Assembly (NCBI GenBank): GCA_019637225.1
Contig: JAHBWC010000019.1
Location: 34,129 to 98,128 of the forward strand
Direction: 5' to 3'
From: Labilithrix sp.
GTDB lineage: Bacteria; Myxococcota_A; Polyangia; Polyangiales; Polyangiaceae
Length of the DNA: 64,000 bases
The translations under genes and the position numbers were made by a program. Positions 38,042 through 46,119 of the stretch are shown piece by piece. The notes under the pieces were generated by a model. That model was not told where the DNA came from and searched no databases. It saw only the letters and a list, made by a program, of their open reading frames with translations. Positions within the stretch are counted from its first letter, which is position 1. Each line of letters starts with the position of its first letter.

Positions 38042-38746
38042 ATGAGCCCCATGAAGAGCTCACTTTTCCTTGGTACCGCGCTCACCGCGCTGCTCGTCAC
38101 GGGTGTCGCGAGCGCCGCGAAGACGACCTACACGGGCACGCTGAACGGCGCCTCCGAGGTCCCCGCCGTCCAGACGCAGGCGACCGGCACGGCGACGCTG
38201 ACGTTCGACGACGCGACGAAGAAGCTCTGCGGGAGGATCACGCACACGCTCGGCGGGGACGTCAACGCCGCCCACCTCCATGCGGGCGCGCCCGGCGCGA
38301 ACGGAAACCCGTTCGTCGTGTTCACGAGCTTCGCGAGCCCGATGAAGGTCAACCTCACGCTGAACGACGGACAGATCACGAGCCTCGTGACGGGGCAGTT
38401 CTACGTCAACCTCCACACCACGGCGCACGCGGGAGGCGAGATCCGCGGCAACATGGCGACGGGCGGCGACGAGCAGAGCTGCGACGCCGACGTGCCCGAC
38501 GCGGGCCCGATCGACGTCGACGACGACGCCGGGACGAGCAGCGGCGGCACCAGCAGCGGCGGCACCAGCAGCGGGAGCGCCAACGACGCCGGCACCGTCC
38601 GGTCGGACGCGGGGACCACCGCCGCCGCCCCCGCGGAGGACGACGGGTGCTCGACGACGGGCTCGGCGCCGGGCAACGGCGTCGCCATCGCGTTCGGCGT
38701 CGGCGTCGCCCTCGCCGCCATCGGACGGAGCCGCCGCAAGCGGTGA
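38042..38746 (+). CDS. CHRD-domain secreted protein with MYXO-CTERM-like C-terminus
   Basis: The ATG at 38042 has a GGGAGG 12 nt upstream and starts a signal peptide (LFLGTALTALLVTGVASA). Residues 30-145 are a CHRD domain (YTGTLNGASEVPAVQTQATGT, AAHLHAGAPGANG, YVNLHTTAHAGGEIRG), a beta fold found in chordin and in many secreted bacterial proteins. A Ser/Gly/Asp-rich linker with GTSSGG repeats follows. The C-terminus is CSTTGS, a hydrophobic helix (GVAIAFGVGVALAAI) and a basic RSRRKR end, which resembles the MYXO-CTERM sorting signal that is cut at the Cys region and lipid-anchored to the cell surface. Function is unknown; surface display is likely. Confidence 0.88.
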   Translation: MSPMKSSLFLGTALTALLVTGVASAAKTTYTGTLNGASEVPAVQTQATGTATLTFDDATKKLCGRITHTLGGDVNAAHLHAGAPGANGNPFVVFTSFASPMKVNLTLNDGQITSLVTGQFYVNLHTTAHAGGEIRGNMATGGDEQSCDADVPDAGPIDVDDDAGTSSGGTSSGGTSSGSANDAGTVRSDAGTTAAAPAEDDGCSTTGSAPGNGVAIAFGVGVALAAIGRSRRKR

Positions 38747-38835
38747 GCCTCCCTCCCGCGGCGCGTCCCTTCGCGCGCCGCGGGCGACCGAGCCCCTTCG
38801 TGCCCAAGCGGCCTCGTGCTAGGTAGAGCCGCGTC

Positions 38836-39975
38836 ATGGCAACGATCGTCGAGAACCTGGGCAAGGAACTGGAAGAGCTCGATCGCGAGTACGCGACCGG
38901 CTTCGCGGGGCAGTCGCGCCTCACGCGCGATCTCGACGCGCTCGACGGGATCATCGCGCGAAGCTCGTCGGTCCTCGAGCGCATCGACCAGATCCCGGCC
39001 GCGGCGCGGGGCGCGGAGCTCGTTCGCCTGCGCGAGACGGCGGTGGAGAACCTCGGGCTCTACTCCAAAGAGCGCGCGGCGATCGTGCGCGCCCAGGAGG
39101 TGGGCCCCACCTTCGAGGCGTTCTCGACGGAGGCCACGAGCGCCAACCTCGTCTTCGCGCGCTACGCGCGCCACTTCGCCGGCAAGGATCGCGGGACGCG
39201 CGACCTCGCGCTCCTCGGCGAGCTGGTCGACGAGCTGAAGCAGATCGACAAGCGGATGAGCGCGCTGGTCGACGAGTCGAAGGTCACGGACTTCGAGCAC
39301 GACCGCAAGGTGGTGACCGACAGCCTCGCCCGGTACCAGTCGGAGATCGGGCTCGTCGAGAACGCCCAGAAGAGCGGCACGCCGGAGCAGCGCGCCAGCA
39401 TCCTCGCCTCGCTCGCCAACGCGCAGTTCGCCGTCTACCAGGCGCACTTCGCGGGGGAGCCGCGCATCTCCCGGCGCCCCGCGCTCCTCATGCGCATCGT
39501 CTCGTCGCTCAAGAAGGCGCACGAGCGGATGGTGGGCTATCGCGACGGCGGGCTCGACCTCGACTTCAACACCCGGAACATCGGCATCGTCGAGGAGCGC
39601 CTCAAGATCTACGAGGGCGAGCTCGTCGAGATCCGCAAGGTCCGTCAGGCGACCGCGATGCCCGACATCATGGGCGAGCTCGGCGGCGCGGCGAACAAGC
39701 TGTTCGACGAGTACCGCAGCGCGTTCGCCGACAAGCCCCGCACGCAGGTCGATCTCGAGAAGCTGGGCGTCATCTGCGACAAGCTCGCCGAGATCCGCCG
39801 CCAGATGAGCGAGATGTCCTGGGCCGAGGACAACGAGATGAACGCCAAGAACCTCGACGTCGTCACCGAGCAGCTCGTGATGTTCGAGGGCGAGTACGAG
39901 GCCGTCGTCGCCGTCCAGGCGCAGGCGAAGAACGCCGCCGCCTGGGGCAGCGGGTCGAAGTCCCCTTCGACCTGA
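38836..39975 (+). CDS. All-helical protein of four tandem 91-residue repeats, unknown family
   Basis: The 379-residue cytoplasmic-looking protein has no signal or membrane segment. Four copies of one unit are visible, anchored on Y-x-x-x-F-A-G/D: Y19, Y110, Y201 and Y293, with spacing of 91, 91 and 92 residues. Each unit continues with a basic TRDL/SRRP-like turn, a long amphipathic helix (for example LLGELVDELKQIDKRM) and a second helix with N-x-x-x-V-x-x-x-L-x-x-Y/F-x-x-E. The repeats share only the pattern, not close identity, so duplication is old. I recognise no family. It lies between the CHRD gene and a deacetylase-like gene on the same strand, 23 bp before the latter. Confidence 0.85.
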   Translation: MATIVENLGKELEELDREYATGFAGQSRLTRDLDALDGIIARSSSVLERIDQIPAAARGAELVRLRETAVENLGLYSKERAAIVRAQEVGPTFEAFSTEATSANLVFARYARHFAGKDRGTRDLALLGELVDELKQIDKRMSALVDESKVTDFEHDRKVVTDSLARYQSEIGLVENAQKSGTPEQRASILASLANAQFAVYQAHFAGEPRISRRPALLMRIVSSLKKAHERMVGYRDGGLDLDFNTRNIGIVEERLKIYEGELVEIRKVRQATAMPDIMGELGGAANKLFDEYRSAFADKPRTQVDLEKLGVICDKLAEIRRQMSEMSWAEDNEMNAKNLDVVTEQLVMFEGEYEAVVAVQAQAKNAAAWGSGSKSPST

Positions 39976-39998
39976 GCGGACCGGCGCGGCGCGACTCC

Positions 39999-40751
39999 AT
40001 GGCCGTCCACGTCTCCATCCACGACGTGTCACCCGCGTGGGAGCGCGAGGTCGACGTGGCGCTCGAGATGGCGCACGAGGCCGGCGTCCGCCCTGCCCTC
40101 CTCGTCGTGCCCGACTTCCACGGGCGCGCTCCGCTCGCGGAGCATCCGCGGTTCGTCGAGCGTCTCCGCGCGCTCGAGGCCGACGGCCACGAGATCTACC
40201 TCCACGGGTACTACCATCGCTCGCGGCGTTGGGACGATCCCGACACGCGCGCGACGCGCGAAGGCGGCGCGGCGGCACGCCTGCGTCACCTGTTCGCGCA
40301 GAAGGTCGTCTCGGCGAGCGAGGCCGAGTTCAGCGACGTCTCGCGGGACGAAGCCGTCGCGCGGCTCGACGCCGGCGAGCGCGTGCTGCGGGACGCCGGT
40401 CTCACCATCGCCGGCTTCGTCGCGCCCGCGTGGTCGATGCCGCCCTGGGTGCTCGAGCTGCTCGGCGAGCGCGGCTATCGCTTCACCGAGGACCACCTCC
40501 GCATCCACGATCCGGCGGGGCGGCGGTCGCGCCCGAGCGTCGTCCTCAACTACGCGAGCCGCACGCCCGCTCGCCTCCTCTCGAGCGTCGCGTGGTGCCG
40601 GCTCGCTCGGCCCGCGCGACGCCTGCTCCCGGCGCGCATCGCGATCCACCCTGCGGACATGCGTTATGCGCTCCTCAGGAGCGAGATCGCGTCGCTGCTC
40701 TCCTGGGCCGCCGGCGACTTCGCTGCCACCGGCGACGCGTTGTTTTCCTGA
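39999..40751 (+). CDS. DUF2334 polysaccharide-deacetylase-like protein
   Basis: The 250-residue protein starts with SIHDVSPAW and has LLVVPDFHGR, DGHEIYLHGYYHRSR and GFVAPAWSMPPW, which match DUF2334 proteins of the NodB-type (beta/alpha)7 fold. The Asp of IHDVSP and the two His of HGYYH are in the positions expected for metal binding, so hydrolysis of an N-acetyl group on an envelope glycan is likely. There is no signal peptide, so the substrate may be a cytoplasmic precursor. The gene lies 23 bp after the 91-residue-repeat gene, suggesting one transcript. Confidence 0.87.
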   Translation: MAVHVSIHDVSPAWEREVDVALEMAHEAGVRPALLVVPDFHGRAPLAEHPRFVERLRALEADGHEIYLHGYYHRSRRWDDPDTRATREGGAAARLRHLFAQKVVSASEAEFSDVSRDEAVARLDAGERVLRDAGLTIAGFVAPAWSMPPWVLELLGERGYRFTEDHLRIHDPAGRRSRPSVVLNYASRTPARLLSSVAWCRLARPARRLLPARIAIHPADMRYALLRSEIASLLSWAAGDFAATGDALFS

Positions 40752-40832
40752 GCGACGCTGGCCGAACAAACCGCGCGGCGCCGCACGGCAGAGCTGGCAC
40801 CGCTTTCGGGGCGGTGGTAATTCGCTGCCGCG

Positions 40833-41675
40833 ATGACCGGAAAAGGGCTGACGTGGACGGCCGCGCACCTGCGCTCGGCCGCATCCCCCGAGGACGTCCG
40901 CACGGCGATCGCCGAGGCCGCCGGGCAGCTCGCCGAGAGCGCCGTGCCCGCGGCCACCGCCCTCTCGCTGCTCGAGGAGATCGCGCTCGACTGCGCCAGC
41001 CTGCGCGCCGATCTCCGCGCCGCGACGCGCGTCCGCGAGGTCCTGCTCGCGAGCGTCGCGCACGACCTCAGGAATCCGCTGAACACGTTCGCGATGAGCG
41101 CCGGCCTCCTGCGCGACGACCTCGAGGGTCCCGACTTCGATCGCACGCGCGCGCTCTCCCTGCTCACGCGCATGGACCGCGCGTCGACCCGCATGCAGGC
41201 GCTCATCGAGGATCTGCTCGAGGCGAGCCGCGTCGAGGGCGGCGGCGTCGAGATCACCCGGCGACCGGAGCAGGCCGCCGTCGTCGCGCGGGCCGCGGTC
41301 GCGAAGGCGAAGCAGCTCTGCGCCGACAAAGGGGCGTCCCTCGAAGAGGGCGCGATCGAGGAGGACGCTCTCGTCGAGGTCGACAAGCCTCGCACGGTCG
41401 AGGCGCTCGTGAAGCTCGTCACCGTCGCGCTCCGGACGACCGGCGACGGCGGCGCGATCCGCGTCGGCGTCGAGCGGCACGACGCCGACGTGCTCTTCAC
41501 CATCCGGGCGATCGCGCCGCGCGGCGCGACCGGCTTGGCCCCGCATGACGAGAGTCGAGGCGGCCTCGCGTTCCTCATCGGCCGAGGGCTCGTGGCCGCC
41601 CAGGGCGGACAGCTCCTCAGCGAGTCGACGCAGGAAGGGCCTCGCATGGTCGCGGCCTTCCCCGCGAAGTCCTGA
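40833..41675 (+). CDS. Histidine kinase-like protein with eroded ATP-binding domain
   Basis: The 280-residue protein has an intact H-box (SVAHDLRNPLN, His77) in a two-helix dimerisation segment, preceded by a helical N-terminus without a sensor or membrane segment. The catalytic domain is degenerate: the N-box NLLxNA position reads KLVTVAL, without either Asn, and the DxGxG box reads AIAPRGAT. Only a Gly-rich GGLAFLIGRGLVAAQGG remains of the lid. ATP binding is therefore unlikely. The layout resembles histidine phosphotransferases of the ChpT/Spo0B kind, which evolved from kinases. It converges on the hybrid-kinase operon at 41765-51507, whose proteins have several receivers and no Hpt domain. 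Confidence 0.8.
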   Translation: MTGKGLTWTAAHLRSAASPEDVRTAIAEAAGQLAESAVPAATALSLLEEIALDCASLRADLRAATRVREVLLASVAHDLRNPLNTFAMSAGLLRDDLEGPDFDRTRALSLLTRMDRASTRMQALIEDLLEASRVEGGGVEITRRPEQAAVVARAAVAKAKQLCADKGASLEEGAIEEDALVEVDKPRTVEALVKLVTVALRTTGDGGAIRVGVERHDADVLFTIRAIAPRGATGLAPHDESRGGLAFLIGRGLVAAQGGQLLSESTQEGPRMVAAFPAKS

Positions 41676-41767
41676 GCTCGACGCTCCGAGCGCGACGCGC
41701 GACGCTCCGAGCGCGACGCTCCGACACGCAACGCTCCGAGCTCGACGCTCCGAGCGCGCGACGCTCA
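41676..41767. repeat. Short tandem repeat ACGCTCCGA in a convergent gap
   Basis: Five copies of ACGCTCCGA start at 41681, 41702, 41716, 41731 and 41745 (spacing 21, 14, 15, 14), embedded in CGACGCTCCGAGCG-like units, with a partial sixth at 41761. They fill the gap between the stop codons of the convergent kinase-like gene (41675) and the hybrid kinase gene (41765). A repetitive terminator or simple replication-slippage repeat is possible. Confidence 0.6.
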
Positions 41768-44500
41768 GGCGGCGCTCGACGAGGACGACGCCTTCGCGTC
41801 CCCGCGAGAGCTCGGCTCGCCGAAGGCGGCGCCACCTCGTGTGAGCAGGCGCACGACCACGCTGCCGAGCATCGCCGGGTGCACGGGCTTGGCGACGTGT
41901 GCGTCGAAGCCGGCGGCGATCGCCTTGGTCGCGTCCTGCCGCGACGCGTACGCGGTGAGCGCGATGGCGGGGATCGCGCCGTCGTCCTTGCGCGCGCGCA
42001 CGGTCTTGATGAGCTCCATACCGTCCATGTCGGGGAGGCCGATGTCCGAGACGAGGATCTGCGGGCGCCCGCCGTCGAGCGCGTCGAGCGCAGCGGCGGC
42101 GGTCAGCGCCGACGTCACGCGCGCGCCGTAGCGCTCGAGGATCGTGCACACGAGCTCGTTGCCGTCGGGGTCGTCCTCGACGATGAGCACGTGCACGCCG
42201 CTCAGGTCGGGCTCCCCCGTCGGCGGCACCGAGGCCACCTCTTCGTCGCGTCCGACCGCCGGCTCCGCGGCGACCGGGAGCTCGACGGAGAACGAGGCTC
42301 CCCTCCCGTGCCCTTCGCTCGCCGCCGTCGCGGTCCCGCCGTGCTCCTCGACGAGGTGCTTGACGATCGCGAGGCCGAGGCCGAGCCCGGCCTGGTTCGC
42401 GCGCGCCCTCTGCCCTCCCGCGGCGCCGAGCGTCGGCGCCTGACGGAACCGCTCGAACACGTGAGGGAGGAACTCGGGCGTGATGCCGTCGCCCGTGTCC
42501 GAGACCGTCACGCGGACGCGCTCGCCGTCGCCGTCGATCCGCACGGACACCGTGCCCCCGGACGGAGTGAACTTGATGGCGTTCGACAGGAGGTTGGCGA
42601 TCACCTGGCGCAGGCGCTCCGAATCGCCGAGGACGCCGCCGGCCTTCTCGATGCCGAGCTCGAGCGCGATCTCCTTTTTCGCGCACTGCGGCCGCGCCGC
42701 CATCACGGCCGCCTCGACGATCGACGCCAGCGAGACGTACTTCGACTCGAGCTTCAGCGTCCCGGTGACGATCCGCGAGACGTCGAGCAGATCGGCCACG
42801 AGCCCCGAGAGCGCGTGAGCGTTGCGGTCGATCGTCTCGATGGCGCGCTCGAGCTCGTCGCCCTCGAGCGCGCCCTTCCTCATCATGTCCGTCCAGCCGA
42901 CGATCGCGTTGAGCGGCGTCCGCAGCTCGTGCGAGAGCGTCGCCAGGAAGACGTCCTTGCTCTTGTTGGCGAGCTCGAGGTCCTCGCGACGCCTCTCCGT
43001 CGTCGCGTGGAGGCGCGCGTTGTCGATGGCGACCGCGATCCGTCGCGCGAGGTCGCCGGCGAGCTCGACGTCGGCCTCCTCGAACCGCTCGTTGCCCGTG
43101 AGCTTCACGAACGTCACCGTGCCGATCGTGCGGTCGCGGCTGACGAGCGGGACGCAGATGTACCCGCGGACGCCGAGCTCGCGGAGGAAGCGCAGGTGCT
43201 CTCCTCCTCGGCCGGACGAGCGCGCCTCGCCCTGCCCCGCCGGCGTCGAGGCTTCGGCCTCGACGTCCAGGAAGACCTCGGCGCGCCCGGAGTAGACGAC
43301 CGTGGCCGGCCCGAGGTCGAACCGTGGATCGTCGAGGCGCGACGGGTCGACGCCCTCCACCACGACACGGAGCCGCTCGGCGGCGATCCCGCCCGACGCG
43401 TACGGCTCTCTCGCGCTCGTCGCTTCGGTGCCGCGCACGTCGAGGAGCGCGCCGTCGCCGAGGATCGGCAGCGCGCTCTCGAGCACGAGCTCGAGGTCGC
43501 GGGTCGGCGTCGCGCTCGCGTCCGCGGGATCGGTGCCGAGCGAACGGTTGAGCCGCTGGCTCGCATCCGCGAGCATCTGGAGCGCGCGGTCGGCGCGCAC
43601 GCGCGCGTCGATGTCGGTGGCCGTCCCGACCCAAGCGACCACCTTGCCGTGCTCGTCGTGCCGAGGGACGGCGCGAACGAGATGGACGCGGTAGCCGCGC
43701 GACGGAGCGCCGAGGCGGAGCTCCGCCTCCCACGCGACGCCCACCTTCACCGCGCTGCTCCAGCCCGACGCGAACGACTCGAGGTCCGCCGGGTGCGCGA
43801 TCGTCGCGAAGTCGGTCGCGCCGAGGGACGGCCGCCGACCGCTCGGCCCGACGGGGGCCGCGCTCCCGTCGCTCGGCGTGACGCTCCGCGCCAGGTCGGC
43901 CCACCGCTCGTTGTGGTACGTGATGTTGCCCGCGGCGTCGGCCGTCCAGACGACCTGGGCCATCGAGTCGGCGAGGTCCTGGTAGCGCCGCTCGCTCCGC
44001 TCCTCGAGGTCGGCGAGCGCTCGCTCGCTGCCCGCGCGCAGCGCCTCGTGCTGCGCGCGCATGCGGGCGTTCTTCTTGGCGAGCTCGACGAACGTGGCCA
44101 CCTTCGTGCGGAGGGCGTCCGGATCGTACGGCTTGAAGAGGTAGTCCACCGCGCCCGCCTCGTAGCCGCGCGTGACGTAGCCCTCGTCCTTGCTGATCGC
44201 CGTGAGGAAGATGACGGGCAGGTCGCGCGTCCTTGGCCGCTTGCGCAGGAGCTCCGCGGTCTCGATGCCGTCCATCTCGGGCATCTGCACGTCGAGCAAG
44301 ACGACGCAGAACTCGGTCTTGAGCGCGTGCCGGAGCGCCTCGACGCCCGACGAGGCGCGGAAGACGCGCTGCCCGAGCGGCTCGAGGATCGCCTCGAGGG
44401 CCAGGAGGTTCGACGGCTCGTCGTCCACGATGAGGATGTTGCAGACGGGGCTCTCCTCGCAGCTCGGGGGAGGCGGCGTCCGGACGTTCGGGCGGATCAT
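41765..44500 (-). CDS. Hybrid histidine kinase (REC-PAS-GAF-HisKA-HATPase-REC)
   Basis: The 911-residue soluble protein contains: an N-terminal receiver (about 20-140, Asp70 in LLDVQMPEMDG), a short coiled segment, a PAS domain (about 170-300, VVWTADAAGNITYHN), a GAF domain (about 310-500), HisKA ([15 protein letters not shown]), HATPase (NLLSNAIKFTP, SDTGDGI, GLGLGLAIVKHLVEEHGG) and a C-terminal receiver (SDIGLPDMDG). All kinase motifs are intact. It is the last gene of a minus-strand operon after CheR and CheB and overlaps the cheB stop by 4 bp. Input by N-terminal phosphorylation and output through the C-terminal receiver suggest a middle step in a phosphorelay. Confidence 0.95.
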   Translation of the reverse strand: MIRPNVRTPPPPSCEESPVCNILIVDDEPSNLLALEAILEPLGQRVFRASSGVEALRHALKTEFCVVLLDVQMPEMDGIETAELLRKRPRTRDLPVIFLTAISKDEGYVTRGYEAGAVDYLFKPYDPDALRTKVATFVELAKKNARMRAQHEALRAGSERALADLEERSERRYQDLADSMAQVVWTADAAGNITYHNERWADLARSVTPSDGSAAPVGPSGRRPSLGATDFATIAHPADLESFASGWSSAVKVGVAWEAELRLGAPSRGYRVHLVRAVPRHDEHGKVVAWVGTATDIDARVRADRALQMLADASQRLNRSLGTDPADASATPTRDLELVLESALPILGDGALLDVRGTEATSAREPYASGGIAAERLRVVVEGVDPSRLDDPRFDLGPATVVYSGRAEVFLDVEAEASTPAGQGEARSSGRGGEHLRFLRELGVRGYICVPLVSRDRTIGTVTFVKLTGNERFEEADVELAGDLARRIAVAIDNARLHATTERRREDLELANKSKDVFLATLSHELRTPLNAIVGWTDMMRKGALEGDELERAIETIDRNAHALSGLVADLLDVSRIVTGTLKLESKYVSLASIVEAAVMAARPQCAKKEIALELGIEKAGGVLGDSERLRQVIANLLSNAIKFTPSGGTVSVRIDGDGERVRVTVSDTGDGITPEFLPHVFERFRQAPTLGAAGGQRARANQAGLGLGLAIVKHLVEEHGGTATAASEGHGRGASFSVELPVAAEPAVGRDEEVASVPPTGEPDLSGVHVLIVEDDPDGNELVCTILERYGARVTSALTAAAALDALDGGRPQILVSDIGLPDMDGMELIKTVRARKDDGAIPAIALTAYASRQDATKAIAAGFDAHVAKPVHPAMLGSVVVRLLTRGGAAFGEPSSRGDAKASSSSSAA

Positions 44501-45057
44501 CCCTGGCTCCTGTGGACGAGCTCGCCGGCGATCTCCGCGAGCGCGAGGACGCGATCGGCGGCGCCGCTCGCGATGGCCGCGCTCGGCATCTCCGGGCTCT
44601 CGGCCGTCCTCGGGTCCTGGACGATCGCCACCCCGCCCGCCGCCCGGATCCGCGCGCAGCCGCGACTGCCGTCGTGGTTCGCGCCCGTCAGGAGGACGCC
44701 GAGTACGCCAGGCCCGTACGCGTCCGCCGCGGACTCGAAGAGCACGTCGATCGACGGGCGGCTGAAGCTCACGGGCTCGTCGGTGGACAGGGCGAGTCGG
44801 CCCGGCTCGAGGAGGAGGTGGTAGTCCGGCGGCGCCAGGTAGATCCCCGGCGCGGTGAGCTCCTCCTTGTCCTCGGCTTCGCGCACCGGCAGAGCGACGA
44901 GCCCCCGCATCACCGTCGCGAAGAGCTCGGAGTCGCGCGAGCGGTGCTGCACCGCGACGATCGGGATCGAGAAGATCGCCGGCAAGCCCCCGAGGATCCG
45001 CTCGAGCGCGCGCAGCCCGCCCGCGGACGTACCCATGACGACGACGTGCGGCCTCAT
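44497..45057 (-). CDS. CheB-type methylesterase without receiver domain
   Basis: The 186-residue protein is only the CheB catalytic domain, which removes methyl groups (or amides) from glutamates. The catalytic triad is in place: Ser11 in GTSAGG, His38 in VQHRS and Asp129 in LTGANHDG. Loss of the receiver means it is not switched by CheA phosphorylation in the classic way; the neighbouring hybrid kinases may control it by contact. It overlaps the cheR stop (45054-45057) and the start of the next kinase gene (44497-44500) by 4 bp on each side, so all three are translationally coupled. Confidence 0.93.
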   Translation of the reverse strand: MRPHVVVMGTSAGGLRALERILGGLPAIFSIPIVAVQHRSRDSELFATVMRGLVALPVREAEDKEELTAPGIYLAPPDYHLLLEPGRLALSTDEPVSFSRPSIDVLFESAADAYGPGVLGVLLTGANHDGSRGCARIRAAGGVAIVQDPRTAESPEMPSAAIASGAADRVLALAEIAGELVHRSQG

Positions 45058-46097
45058 CCCCCGCCTCCTGTCTCCCGCGGAGCGCGAGGGAGGCCGGTCC
45101 GCCGATAGATGCGCTCCTTCGGATCGATCTCCTCGAACTCCTGCTCGACGGTCGTGAAGCGGAGCGACTCGCGGCGGCCGAGGCAGAGCACCCCGAGCGA
45201 CGACAGGCTGTCGCCGAAGAGCCGCAACGTCCGCGCCTTCAGATCCTTGTCGAAGTAGATGAGAACGTTGCGGCAGAGGATGACGTTGAACTCGCTGAAC
45301 GACGTGTCCGTCGCGAGGTTGTGCTGGGCGAAGAGCACGTTCTCGCGGAGCCGCGCGTGGAAGAGCGCCGCGCCGTAGCTCGCGGTGTAGTACTCGCTGA
45401 ACGAGCGCGTCCCGCCGCCTTGCTGGTAGTTGGTCGTGTACTCGCGCATGCGCGCGATCGGGAAGATCCCCGTCCGTGCACGCTCGAGCGCCTCGGAGTT
45501 CATGTCGGTCGCGTAGAGGCGCGCGCGCTCGTAGAGCCCCTCCTCCTCGAGCAGGATGGCCATCGCATAGACCTCCTCGCCCGACGCGCAGCCCGCGTGC
45601 CAGATCCGGATGGACGGATACGTCCTCAGCATCGGCACCACCTTCTCCCGCAGCGCGCGGAAGAACGTCGGGTCGCGGAACATGCCGGTCACGTTGACGG
45701 ACATGTCACGGAGGAGCGCCTCCATCGACGCAGGCTCGTGGAGCACGCGGTCCTGCAAGGCGGAGAAGGTCGAGAGCCCCTCGGCCTCGAGGCGCTTCTT
45801 GAGGCGACGGCGGAGCGACGACGGCGCGTACTGCCGGAAGTCGTAGCCGTAGTGGCGGAAGATCGCCTCGAGCAAGAGCTCCATCTCGAGGCGCTCGAGC
45901 GCGGGAACGCCGGCGAACGGCGCCGGCGCCTCCGCCGCGGCCACCGTCGAGCCGCGCCGGCCCGGTCCGCCGACCTCCGGCGCCGGCTCGGAGCCACCGC
46001 CCGCCTCTCCGCCCGACGCCGCGAGCGCGAGGCCGCCCCCGCCCTCGAGGGAGGCCGGAAGGTCGACGCGCTCGTAGATGCCGCTCATACGGATCAT
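45054..46097 (-). CDS. CheR-type methyltransferase with N-terminal extension
   Basis: The 347-residue protein has a Gly/Ala-rich N-terminal extension of about 65 residues, then CheR N-domain helices (LLLEAIFRHYGYDFRQYAPSSL, RDMSVNVTGMFRDPTFFRAL) and the SAM-binding Rossmann domain (IWHAGCASGEEVYAMAILLEEEG, LYATDMNSEALERAR, NVILCRNVLIYFD). It should methylate glutamates on a receptor or adaptor. No beta-subdomain tether peptide or chemoreceptor is in the window. It follows the HAMP-array kinase by 22 bp and overlaps cheB by 4 bp. Confidence 0.95.
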   Translation of the reverse strand: MIRMSGIYERVDLPASLEGGGGLALAASGGEAGGGSEPAPEVGGPGRRGSTVAAAEAPAPFAGVPALERLEMELLLEAIFRHYGYDFRQYAPSSLRRRLKKRLEAEGLSTFSALQDRVLHEPASMEALLRDMSVNVTGMFRDPTFFRALREKVVPMLRTYPSIRIWHAGCASGEEVYAMAILLEEEGLYERARLYATDMNSEALERARTGIFPIARMREYTTNYQQGGGTRSFSEYYTASYGAALFHARLRENVLFAQHNLATDTSFSEFNVILCRNVLIYFDKDLKARTLRLFGDSLSSLGVLCLGRRESLRFTTVEQEFEEIDPKERIYRRTGLPRAPRETGGGG

Positions 46098-46119
46098 GAT
46101 CCCTTCCTCGCCGGTCCTT

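Noticed and set aside
40797..40832. Sigma54 promoter before the kinase-like gene
   Set aside because: TGGCAC occurs at about 40796-40801 but no GC doublet with correct spacing follows.
41879..44824. A 981-codon plus-strand open frame
   Set aside because: It is the antisense of the hybrid kinase gene and has no domain-like sequence.
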